This document shows positions 16,522 through 23,114 of a stretch of 33,821 nucleotides of DNA, one piece after another. How positions within the stretch are numbered: position 1 is the stretch's first letter; every line of letters starts with the position of its first letter. The notes beneath the pieces are model-generated. The model made no database searches and was not told the DNA's origin. It was given only the letters and a program-made list of their open reading frames with translations. The DNA is from Desulfarculales bacterium UBA696 (lineage in GTDB: Bacteria > Desulfobacterota > Syntrophobacteria > Syntrophobacterales > Syntrophobacteraceae): assembly GCA_002298995.1 (NCBI GenBank), contig DBMO01000045.1, positions 1 to 33,821 of the forward strand. The letters are read 5' to 3'. A program made the translations under genes and the position numbers.

Positions 16522-17468
16522 ACTTTAATTTAGCACCCAATACCAATAAGAGTACAACGCTGACGATGAAAAAATCAAAACCCGAGCGCTCCACATGGAG
16601 CGAATTCTTTGTAGAGTCGTCGATTCGAGTCGTCGGATTTTCTACCATCGGGTTCGTGGCCCTAATTTTCCTTTTCCTGTTGCGGGAAGGCCTGCCGATC
16701 TTCTACGAGATCTCCCCCGCTAATGTTTTCGGCACGCGATGGTATCCGACTTTTGATATCTTCGGCTCTCTCCCGCTTATTTTGGGCTCGGCCTATGTGA
16801 CGGTCGCTTCCATCCTGATAGCCTTGCCTCTTGGGGTATGCACCGCCGTATTCGTCCGCGAAGTGGCGCCACAGTGGACACGCGAAATATTGAAGCCGCT
16901 CATCGAGGTCCTTGCCGGGATTCCATCCGTGGTACTGGGTTTTTTCGGCATGCACGTCATAGCGCCGCTCGTCCGGATCAACCTTGATGCGCCGACGGGC
17001 CTCACCGCGTTCACTGGAGCGCTCCTCCTGGCCTATATGTCCCTCCCAACCATAATCAGCGTTGCCGAAGACGCCCTAGACTCGGTGCCGAAAAGCTACC
17101 GGGATGCCGCTCTTGCAATGGGCGCGACGAAATGGCAGACGATCTGGCGAATCGTGGTTCCGGCCGCTCGCTCGGGCATAGCAACGGCTGTCATGTTGGG
17201 GATGGGTAGGGCAATCGGCGAGACGATGGCGGTGATGATGGTTACGGGCAACGCCGCGAGAATGCCGTTGAGCGTCAATTCGCTGTTCATGCCCGTGCGT
17301 ACGATGACCGCAACGATTGCAGCCGAGATGGGCGAGGTTGCCAACGGCAGCGTCCACTACCACGCTCTTTTCGGAATCGGCATCATGCTTTTCATCCTGA
17401 CCTTCTGTATCAACCTGGTTGCCGCAAAGGCCATTTTCAAGAAACGCTACCGGGGAGGGCTTCGATGA
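16518..17468 (+). CDS. pstC: Phosphate ABC transporter permease PstC
   Basis: One of the two membrane subunits forming the phosphate channel. The 316-residue protein has six membrane segments and the binding-protein-dependent transport signature (EAA loop): SYRDAALAMGATKWQTIWRIVVP near residues 194-216. It overlaps pstS by four bases and pstA by four bases, so the three are translationally coupled. A hydrophilic N-terminal extension of about 30 residues precedes the first helix. Confidence 0.95.
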   Translation: MNFNLAPNTNKSTTLTMKKSKPERSTWSEFFVESSIRVVGFSTIGFVALIFLFLLREGLPIFYEISPANVFGTRWYPTFDIFGSLPLILGSAYVTVASILIALPLGVCTAVFVREVAPQWTREILKPLIEVLAGIPSVVLGFFGMHVIAPLVRINLDAPTGLTAFTGALLLAYMSLPTIISVAEDALDSVPKSYRDAALAMGATKWQTIWRIVVPAARSGIATAVMLGMGRAIGETMAVMMVTGNAARMPLSVNSLFMPVRTMTATIAAEMGEVANGSVHYHALFGIGIMLFILTFCINLVAAKAIFKKRYRGGLR

Positions 17469-18313
17469 TGCACCGCTCCCACGTTCAAAAACTCGGATTC
17501 GCTTTCCTCACACTTTGCGCCATTACAGTCGTCGCGCCTATCCTTGTGGTGATTGGAATTATTTTTGTCGAAGGCGTGCGGGTCGTGTCATGGGAATTCA
17601 TTTCCGCGGTGCCTCACGATGGGATGAAGGAAGGCGGCATATTCCCTGCGATTGTGGGGACGCTGCTGCTGACGTTGGGAACGGCTGTTTGCGCTATACC
17701 GGTGGGGGTTGGCGGCTCGGTTTATCTCGCCGAATATGCAAAAGATAACTGGATGACGCGAGCCATTAGGCTTGCGATAGTCAATCTTGCCGGAATTCCG
17801 TCAATTGTTTACGGACTTTTTGGACTCGGAATGTTCGTCCTTTTCATGCACATGGGAACTTCCATACTTGCCGGGGTGCTGACGCTCGCCATAATGACCC
17901 TGCCGGTCATTATAAGCACCTCCGAGGAGGCGCTGCGGACCGTTCCGACGGAGTTTCGCACGGTCAGCGCAAGCCTCGGCGGAACACGGTGGCAGGGAAT
18001 CCGATACATTGTGCTCCCGCAGGCTCTTCCGGGAATTATTACCGGCATCATCCTGGGCCTTCTGAGGGCGGCCGGCGAAACCGCCCCGATTCTTTTCACG
18101 GTGGCCGCCTTTTATCTGCCGCGTCTTCCGCAGTCCCCGTTTGACCAGGTGATGGCCCTCCCGTATCACCTCTACGTCATTAGCACACAGGTGCCCGGGA
18201 TGCCCATGAGCGTCCAGTACGGGACGGCCCTCGTGCTGCTTATTCTCGTACTTTCGATGAATTTTGTCGCGACGATTATCAGGAGTTATTTTCGCCGGAG
18301 GCGGCAGTGGTAG
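17465..18313 (+). CDS. pstA: Phosphate ABC transporter permease PstA
   Basis: The second phosphate-channel permease, 282 residues with six membrane segments. The EAA loop lies at EFRTVSASLGGTRWQGIRYIVLPQALPG. The PstA-typical stretch AGIPSIVYGLFGLGMFV precedes it, and LRAAGETAPILFT follows. Two ATG codons are adjacent at 17465 and 17468. The last codons overlap the GTG start of the first ATPase gene at 18307. Confidence 0.95.
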   Translation: MMHRSHVQKLGFAFLTLCAITVVAPILVVIGIIFVEGVRVVSWEFISAVPHDGMKEGGIFPAIVGTLLLTLGTAVCAIPVGVGGSVYLAEYAKDNWMTRAIRLAIVNLAGIPSIVYGLFGLGMFVLFMHMGTSILAGVLTLAIMTLPVIISTSEEALRTVPTEFRTVSASLGGTRWQGIRYIVLPQALPGIITGIILGLLRAAGETAPILFTVAAFYLPRLPQSPFDQVMALPYHLYVISTQVPGMPMSVQYGTALVLLILVLSMNFVATIIRSYFRRRRQW

Positions 18314-19065
18314 AGCCAAAGATTCGTATTGAAGGGGTCAGTTACTTCTACGGTGATTTTCAGGCCCTGGATGATATTTCAATGGATATCCCCCCTAATT
18401 CCGTGACCGTTTTTTTCGGCCCGGCAAGCGGGGGAAAAACCACGATGCTTAGGCTAATAAACCGCCTGAACGACATTGTCGAGGGCACCCGCATGTCGGG
18501 CAGCATCCTTATCAACGGCAAAAACATATATGATCCGGATATCAACCTGGCGGAGCTTCGACGCAGGGTCGGGATGGTATTCGCCTTGCCATTGCCCCTG
18601 CCGGGGACTATCCGCGAAAACGTAGTCTACGGGCTGAAACTGGCCGGGATAGTGGATCGGAACCGCACCGATGAAGTCCTGGAGCGTAGCCTCGATCAGG
18701 CGGCAATCTGGGAGGAGGTGAAGGACCGCCTCGACAGCCCCGCTAACGCCCTCTCCGGGGGACAGCAGCAAAGACTCTGTATTGCCAGAAGCTTGGCCCT
18801 GGAGCCGGAAGTTCTTTTGCTCGATGAGCCGACCTCCGGCCTCGACCCAATCTCCACGAGGAAGGTCGAAGAGTCTTTGCACGAATTGAAGAAGCTCTAT
18901 ACAATCATCATCGTCCCCCACAGCATCCAGCAGGCCGCGCGCGTTGCCGATCAGGCAGCCTTCTTCCTGATGGGCAAGCTGATAGAGTACCGTCCGGGGA
19001 CCGAGATCTTCACCCGTCCCCGCGAGAAGCGCACGGAAGATTATATCACCGGTAGATTCGGTTAA
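18307..19065 (+). CDS. pstB: Phosphate ABC transporter ATPase PstB, first copy, with a degenerate Q-loop
   Basis: A 252-residue ATPase of the Pst importer, starting with GTG inside the end of pstA. Walker A is GPASGGKT (38-45) rather than the usual GPSGCGKS. The Q-loop, normally VFQ.PNPFP, reads VFALPLPLP, with alanine at position 93 in place of the glutamine that signals to the permease. The signature is the canonical LSGGQQQR (149-156), the Walker B aspartate/glutamate D173-E174 are present, and the switch histidine H205 is kept. It is followed by a second, complementary PstB, so the two probably form a heterodimer. Confidence 0.88.
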   Translation: MVEPKIRIEGVSYFYGDFQALDDISMDIPPNSVTVFFGPASGGKTTMLRLINRLNDIVEGTRMSGSILINGKNIYDPDINLAELRRRVGMVFALPLPLPGTIRENVVYGLKLAGIVDRNRTDEVLERSLDQAAIWEEVKDRLDSPANALSGGQQQRLCIARSLALEPEVLLLDEPTSGLDPISTRKVEESLHELKKLYTIIIVPHSIQQAARVADQAAFFLMGKLIEYRPGTEIFTRPREKRTEDYITGRFG

Positions 19066-19113
19066 CGGAAGTAAGACGGATAAACGGATTACGGAAGTCG
19101 GAAAAACGTAACA

Positions 19114-19199
19114 CAGAGGACGAAGCATGGAAGAGGGAAAACAAAAAATGACGACGCAGGATGACCATCCGTCCTCCGTCCTCCATCCTCCGTCCTCTG
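19114..19199 (+). repeat. Heptamer tandem repeat complementary to the pstB2 ribosome binding site
   Basis: Four heptamers (CGTCCTC, CGTCCTC, CATCCTC, CGTCCTC) run from 19170 to 19197 inside the early coding region of the second pstB. Three of them are exact complements of GAGGACG (19116-19122), which contains that gene's Shine-Dalgarno GAGGA. The outer arms CAGAGGACG (19114-19122) and CGTCCTCTG (19191-19199) form a perfect 9-bp inverted repeat. An mRNA fold could hide the ribosome binding site. A change in copy number by one would shift the reading frame, as no start codon lies between the repeat and the ATPase domain. Confidence 0.6.
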
Positions 19200-19978
19200 A
19201 GATCCGTCCCCAGACCGAAGCCTCGGAAAGAATCAAGGTGGAGGGCCTGAATTTCTATTATGGCGCCAAAATAGCCCTGTCCGACATTTCGATTTCCATA
19301 AAGGACCGTCGAATAACTGCTCTAATAGGTCCCTCGGGTTGTGGGAAATCCACTTTTTTGCGGTGCCTGAACAGGATGAACGATACCATAGGGGGGACGC
19401 GCGTCGAAGGCAGCGTCCTGCTCGATGGCCGGGACATTTACGACCGCGGCACCGACGTGGTCGAGCTTCGCAGGCGCGTTGGAATGGTCTTCCAACGCCC
19501 CAATCCGTTTCCGCAGTCCATTTATGAAAACATTGCGTTCGGGCCAAAGGTACTTGGACTGCACAAGAACAAAAAGGACCTCACGGATATCGTGGAACAG
19601 AGTCTTCGGGGGGCGGTGCTCTGGGATGAGGTTAAAGACAAGCTCAAACAGGATGCATTAAGTCTTTCCCTCGGCCAGCAGCAAAAGCTTTGCATTGCTC
19701 GCTCCATTGCGGTCAAACCCGATGTGATATTAATGGATGAGCCATGCTCGGCGCTCGACCCGATTGCTACCCTTCAGATCGAGCAGCTTATGCAATCTCT
19801 CAAGGCGGATTACTGTATTGTGATTGTTACCCATAATATGCAGCAGGCATCCCGTGTTTCCGATCATACCGGCTTTTTCTGGCTGGGGAAACTCGTGGAG
19901 TTTGACAACACCGAGCGCATCTTTACCAGGCCTCGGCAAAAGCTCACTGAAGATTACATCACCGGCCGTGCCGGCTAG
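19127..19978 (+). CDS. pstB: Phosphate ABC transporter ATPase PstB, second copy, with a degenerate signature
   Basis: A 283-residue PstB paralogue 61 nt after the first. Walker A GPSGCGKST (68-76), Q-loop VFQRPNPFP (Q123), Walker B D204-E205 and switch histidine H236 are canonical. The signature reads LSLGQQQK (180-187) instead of LSGGQQQR. Motif loss is thus the mirror image of the first copy. The N-terminus carries about 30 extra low-complexity residues (around PSSVLHPPSS), encoded by a heptamer repeat. The start at 19127 follows GAGGA (19116-19120) with a 6-nt spacer; the next possible ATG is 19148. Confidence 0.9.
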   Translation: MEEGKQKMTTQDDHPSSVLHPPSSEIRPQTEASERIKVEGLNFYYGAKIALSDISISIKDRRITALIGPSGCGKSTFLRCLNRMNDTIGGTRVEGSVLLDGRDIYDRGTDVVELRRRVGMVFQRPNPFPQSIYENIAFGPKVLGLHKNKKDLTDIVEQSLRGAVLWDEVKDKLKQDALSLSLGQQQKLCIARSIAVKPDVILMDEPCSALDPIATLQIEQLMQSLKADYCIVIVTHNMQQASRVSDHTGFFWLGKLVEFDNTERIFTRPRQKLTEDYITGRAG

Positions 19979-20068
19979 CTTTTGGGATCGTAAGATATAC
20001 GTTTGCTATGGACTAAGATTGATTTTAGTCTACAATTTAAACTGGGAACCATACTTGACTGAAGGGAT

Positions 20069-20743
20069 TTGGAATCCGTGTCAAGAGAGAGCTTTGACAG
20101 AGAACTGCGAGTGCTTCAGGACCATCTGCTCGACCTGGGTAAAATGGTTGAACGAGCTATTTTGAAATCGGTCGAAGCCCTGAAAACCAAGGATACTGAA
20201 GAGGCGCGCAGGTTGATGGCCGCCGATTACGACATCAACCGGAGGCGATACGCAATCGAATCGGAGACCATGGTGTTGATAGCGTGCCAACAGCCCATGG
20301 CCGTTGACTTGCGGACCCTTGCCTCGGTTCTCGAGATAGCCACTGAACTCGAACGGATTGCCGATTACGCAAAAGGCATCGCCAAGCTGACCCTCCAGCT
20401 CGAAAATAAAACCTTTATAAAACCACTGGTAGACATTCCCAGGATGGCTCAAAAGGCAGCCGGCATGCTGCATGATTCGCTCGTCTCATTTACCAACCGC
20501 GACGTTGAAATGGCCCGTGCGATAGCCTCAAGGGACGGCGAAGTGGATGATCTTTACAGGCAGATTTACCAGGAACTCATGACTTATGTTATTGCCGATC
20601 CCAACAATATGGAAGGCGCCAGCCACCTCACATGGGTTGCGCATAATCTCGAACGCACCGCTGACCGGGTGGTGAATATTTGCGAGCGTGTAATTTTCAC
20701 GGTCACAGGGGAATTAAGCGATCTGGAAGAAGGGATGGCATAG
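20069..20743 (+). CDS. phoU: Phosphate regulatory protein PhoU
   Basis: PhoU sits between the Pst transporter and the PhoR-PhoB system and restrains phosphate uptake. The 224-residue protein is an all-helical pair of three-helix bundles with the two characteristic metal-binding motifs: E-LERIADYAKGIAK in the first half and NLERTADRVVNICE in the second. The frame opens at TTG 20069; a GTG at 20078 giving MSRESFDREL is equally plausible. It is last in the pst cluster; no phoB or phoR is in the window. A small inverted repeat, GACTAA/TTAGTC, lies in the gap before it (20011-20030). Confidence 0.94.
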   Translation: MESVSRESFDRELRVLQDHLLDLGKMVERAILKSVEALKTKDTEEARRLMAADYDINRRRYAIESETMVLIACQQPMAVDLRTLASVLEIATELERIADYAKGIAKLTLQLENKTFIKPLVDIPRMAQKAAGMLHDSLVSFTNRDVEMARAIASRDGEVDDLYRQIYQELMTYVIADPNNMEGASHLTWVAHNLERTADRVVNICERVIFTVTGELSDLEEGMA

Positions 20744-20845
20744 GAGTAAAGTACGAGGGCGAATTGCCTTAGAAGATATGTGGCCTATCACTCTTCCTTC
20801 AACCTCGGCCGCCGCTAATGATGCCACGATGCTTCGGAACGGCAC

Positions 20846-21358
20846 ATGGCGATGAATATGATAATTCGAAATGAAATGGACTCGGATATTGAGGCAATAT
20901 ACGAGCTCACCAAAGCTGCCTTTGAAAATCACCCACACAGCAATCAAACTGAACAGTTCATAGTTAATGCTCTAAGGGCTGCCAAAGCGCTTGAAATATC
21001 GCTGGTCGCGGAGGTCGGCGGAAAAGTGGTCGGCCATATAGCTTTCTCGCCGGTGGTGATTTCCGACGGCAGTCGCGACTGGTATGGTCTTGGCCCCGTA
21101 TCGGTTTTGCCACGATTCCAGAGACAAGGTGTCGGTAAATCCCTGATCGATAAGGGACTATCAATCTTGAGAGCTTCGGGGGCAAAAGGCTGCGTTCTTG
21201 TGGGTGATCCTGTATATTACGAACACTTTGGCTTCAGAAACCTTCCTGTTTTGACGTATGATGGCATTCCACAAGAATACTTTCTTGCTTTACCATTCGC
21301 TGACAATAAAGCTCTGGGCTCTGTAGCGTTTCACCAGGGCTTTTCTGCAAATGAATAA
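20846..21358 (+). CDS. GNAT-family N-acetyltransferase (YhbS-like)
   Basis: A 170-residue acetyl-CoA-dependent acetyltransferase. The acetyl-CoA binding loop is visible as VLPRFQRQGVGKSLI (motif A, R/Q-x-x-G-x-G), preceded by the WYGLGPVSV strand; the C-terminal GDPVYYEHFGF motif is typical of YhbS-like members. The substrate is unknown. The start is uncertain between close in-frame ATGs at 20846, 20852 and 20858. It opens the accessory patch between phoU and the Hdr operon. It is not the TacT-type toxin arrangement, since no DUF1778 antitoxin precedes it. Confidence 0.85.
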   Translation: MAMNMIIRNEMDSDIEAIYELTKAAFENHPHSNQTEQFIVNALRAAKALEISLVAEVGGKVVGHIAFSPVVISDGSRDWYGLGPVSVLPRFQRQGVGKSLIDKGLSILRASGAKGCVLVGDPVYYEHFGFRNLPVLTYDGIPQEYFLALPFADNKALGSVAFHQGFSANE

Positions 21359-21369
21359 CAGAGTGGATC

Positions 21370-21549
21370 TTGAAAGAAGCGCAGACTGGGAAAAAGTCGA
21401 AAATAAGGAATGACACTGATTGGGAACGGCTGCGCCGGCTGAGCGATGCGGAGGTTCATACGGCTGTCGAATCCGATCCGGATGCTCATCCTACCAATGA
21501 GGAGTTCTGGAAGGATGCTGGAGTGGTATTGCCGCGGCAAATTGGTTAG
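21370..21549 (+). pseudogene. C-terminally truncated BrnA-like antitoxin
   Basis: A 59-codon frame from TTG 21370 to TAG 21547. It encodes the conserved N-terminal part of BrnA-type antitoxins: the TDWERLRRLSDAEV motif, then SDPDAHPTNEEFWKDAGVVLP. In the family this is followed by a ribbon-helix-helix type DNA-binding segment (a V/I-x-x-RLD-x-DVL-x-WF pattern), which is missing because the stop comes right after VVLPRQIG. No BrnT toxin lies upstream. There is no ATG in frame and no clear ribosome binding site. It is most likely a remnant. Confidence 0.55.
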
Positions 21550-21749
21550 CCGTCTTTGCTTTCGCATTGGCTTTAGATGTAGCACATTAGAATAACGAAG
21601 AAACACACCCCATGGACCGAAAATCGCGATTCCAGGTTAAGTCACCTTGTCGTGGGCGACTACGCCGTTTCCTTCCACGCCCAGCCTAGGGCAACCAACA
21701 CGGAACCTTAAATAAACAGTTAGTTTCACAAAAAGCCCCCGAAGAGGAC
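21550..21749. other. Intergenic stretch without a clear feature
   Basis: Between the BrnA-like remnant and the higBA operator I see no gene, RNA or repeat that can be supported. Confidence 0.3.
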
Positions 21750-21778
21750 TTGTAAAATGTATATTTCCACTTTACAGT
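21750..21778 (+). promoter_or_regulatory. Probable higBA promoter with inverted-repeat operator
   Basis: TGTAAA (21751-21756) and TTTACA (21771-21776) form an inverted repeat with a 14-nt spacer. The arms coincide with a -35-like TTGTAA (21750-21755) and a -10-like TACAGT (21773-21778) spaced by 17 nt. A repressor such as HigA bound here would block transcription, the usual autoregulation of such modules. If this -10 is used, the message is nearly leaderless; TATATT at 21760-21765 is an alternative -10. Confidence 0.55.
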
Positions 21779-21786
21779 AAATAGCG

Positions 21787-22065
21787 ATGATAAAGAGCTT
21801 TCGGCATAGAGGACTGCGAAGGTTTTTCGAGGATGATGACGGTAGTAAATTGCCACCTGACATGTTGGGGCGGATTAGACTCATTCTCTCGACCCTCCAC
21901 GCCGCGCAGGAGATTGAAGGCGTGAACTTGCCGACCTTCCGCTTGCACATTCTCAAAGGCGAGTTGCAAGGCTTTTTCTCGGTGACTGTCCGCGCGAATT
22001 GGCGGATCATTTTCCGGTTTGAAGATGGCGACGCTTTCGACGTGGATTTTGTCGATTACCATTGA
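21787..22065 (+). CDS. higB: HigB-type toxin (RelE/ParE superfamily)
   Basis: This 92-residue protein belongs to the HigB group of ribosome-dependent mRNA interferases. The start IKSFRHRGLRRFFED, the middle RLILSTLHAAQEIEGVNLP and the end LKGELQGFFSVTVRANWRIIFRFEDGDAFDVDFVDYH are family hallmarks, including the conserved aromatic and arginine residues of the catalytic strand (RANWRIIFRF). The toxin-first order with its antitoxin 12 nt downstream is the normal HigBA layout. There is no obvious ribosome binding site, which fits a short or leaderless message. Confidence 0.92.
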   Translation: MIKSFRHRGLRRFFEDDDGSKLPPDMLGRIRLILSTLHAAQEIEGVNLPTFRLHILKGELQGFFSVTVRANWRIIFRFEDGDAFDVDFVDYH

Positions 22066-22077
22066 AGGAGGCAAACT

Positions 22078-22368
22078 ATGGAGATGAAAAACCCTGTGCA
22101 CCCGGGTGAACTCGTTAAGGCGTGTCTTGACGATCTTGGCCTAAGTGTCGCGGAAGCCGCCAAGGGACTCGGAATCACTCGCCAGCAGCTTCACAATGTT
22201 ATTGCCGGGCGCAGCAACGTCACGCCCGAAATGGCGATCCGCCTTGAAAAGGCCCTTGGCGGCACGGCGGATACATGGCTTCGGATGCAGATGAATTATG
22301 ACCTTGCTCGGATGCGCAAGCGGGCGGCCGGCATAGTCGTTGAGCGGCTCGTCCCGAGGGTTGCCTAA
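22078..22368 (+). CDS. higA: HigA-type antitoxin (XRE helix-turn-helix)
   Basis: A 96-residue antitoxin that neutralises HigB and represses the operon. It has the family opening NPVHPGELVKACLDDLGLSV and a helix-turn-helix (AAKGLGITRQQLHNVIAGRS, about 22-41), then the MAIRLEKALGGTADTWLRMQMNYDL end typical of HigA. The start follows AAGGAGG at 22065-22071 with a 6-nt spacer. The pair appears intact and potentially active, unlike the MazE/MazF-like pair after it. Confidence 0.93.
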   Translation: MEMKNPVHPGELVKACLDDLGLSVAEAAKGLGITRQQLHNVIAGRSNVTPEMAIRLEKALGGTADTWLRMQMNYDLARMRKRAAGIVVERLVPRVA

Positions 22369-22456
22369 CGTGCGATCCACGGGTGGTGCAAGTCTCTATG
22401 GTTATGGTATCATTGGGTGGGTGGTCCGGTTGGAAGCTGCAAATCTACCATGGCTT

Positions 22457-22702
22457 ATGCAAGGAGGAAGTAGCATAGAGAACCATGTAACCATTAGCCA
22501 GATTGAAGAACGATTGCGGCGGTTGCCTCCGGAAACACTTGGAGCGGTATACGATTTTATTTCATGTTTGCTGGATCGGGAAGGAACTGAATTGTTGGGC
22601 GAAGCCTACTCCGGCTCGTTTCAAACCATGCTTGCCTCGGAACAGGTACTTCGCCGTGACTGGGACCGGCCGGAAGAGGACGCTGCATGGGCAGATTTGT
22701 AA
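22457..22702 (+). CDS. MazE-like antitoxin whose expected start codon reads ATA
   Basis: The protein resembles small antitoxins paired with PemK/MazF toxins: an ENHVTISQIEERLRRLPPETLGAVYDFISCLLDREGTE body and an acidic, Trp-containing end (RRDWDRPEEDAAWADL). A perfect Shine-Dalgarno AAGGAGG (22461-22467) lies 7 nt before ATA (22475-22477), exactly where the family's Met-Glu-Asn-His start would be. The nearest in-frame ATG is 22457, upstream of that Shine-Dalgarno and with none of its own; it gives 81 residues. I list it from there, but initiation at ATA or loss of expression are both possible. The toxin start at 22687 overlaps its end. Confidence 0.6.
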   Translation: MQGGSSIENHVTISQIEERLRRLPPETLGAVYDFISCLLDREGTELLGEAYSGSFQTMLASEQVLRRDWDRPEEDAAWADL

Positions 22703-23018
22703 AAGGCGACATCGTTGTCATGCCTTTTCCCTTTTCTGATTTTAAGCGCCGCAAAGAAACGGCCGGCTTTGGTAATCGCACCACTCCAAGGCAATGATGT
22801 CATTTTGTGCCAAATCACCAGTCAAAGCATTTCCGACACCTACGGGATAGAACTCGGAGCGGCCGACTTCAGCGCGGGTGGTCTGAAGCATCCAGGTAAT
22901 ATCCGTCCAAATCGCCTGTTCACTGCCGATAGCAGTATTATCAATTATCGTGCGGGAGCAATCAGGCACGAGAAGGCGCAAAGTAATCCGGAAGATAATC
23001 GAAATCATTACTGGGTGA
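22687..23018 (+). pseudogene. Frameshifted MazF/PemK-like toxin
   Basis: Three frames together give one MazF-like endoribonuclease. Frame one starts at ATG 22687 (MGRFVKGDIVVMPFPFSD). One extra T in the run at 22740-22744 shifts it; removing it gives FPFSDLSAAKKRPALV. The second frame continues with NDVILCQITSQS and RPNRLFTADSSI. A second extra base in GCGCAAAG (22977-22984) shifts again; correcting it restores EKA-KVIRKIIEIITG and a TGA at 23016. As read, translation would stop early at about 36 codons, so the toxin should be inactive unless these are sequencing errors. Confidence 0.75.
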
Positions 23019-23114
23019 AGTTAGGGTCCAGTCATTCCCATGGTTACACGGGTGATTATCAAGGGCAACTGTCTTTTTGCCCATTCCGTGGCAAGAGGGA
23101 TTCAAAATAGAAGT

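Noticed and set aside
20846..21358. TacT-like acetyltransferase toxin
   Set aside because: The sequence is closer to YhbS-type acetyltransferases and there is no DUF1778 antitoxin upstream.
23063..23082. Terminator at the end of the Kor-Hdr operon (GGGCAA/TTGCCC hairpin)
   Set aside because: The stem is only 6 bp and neither strand has a proper T tract after it.
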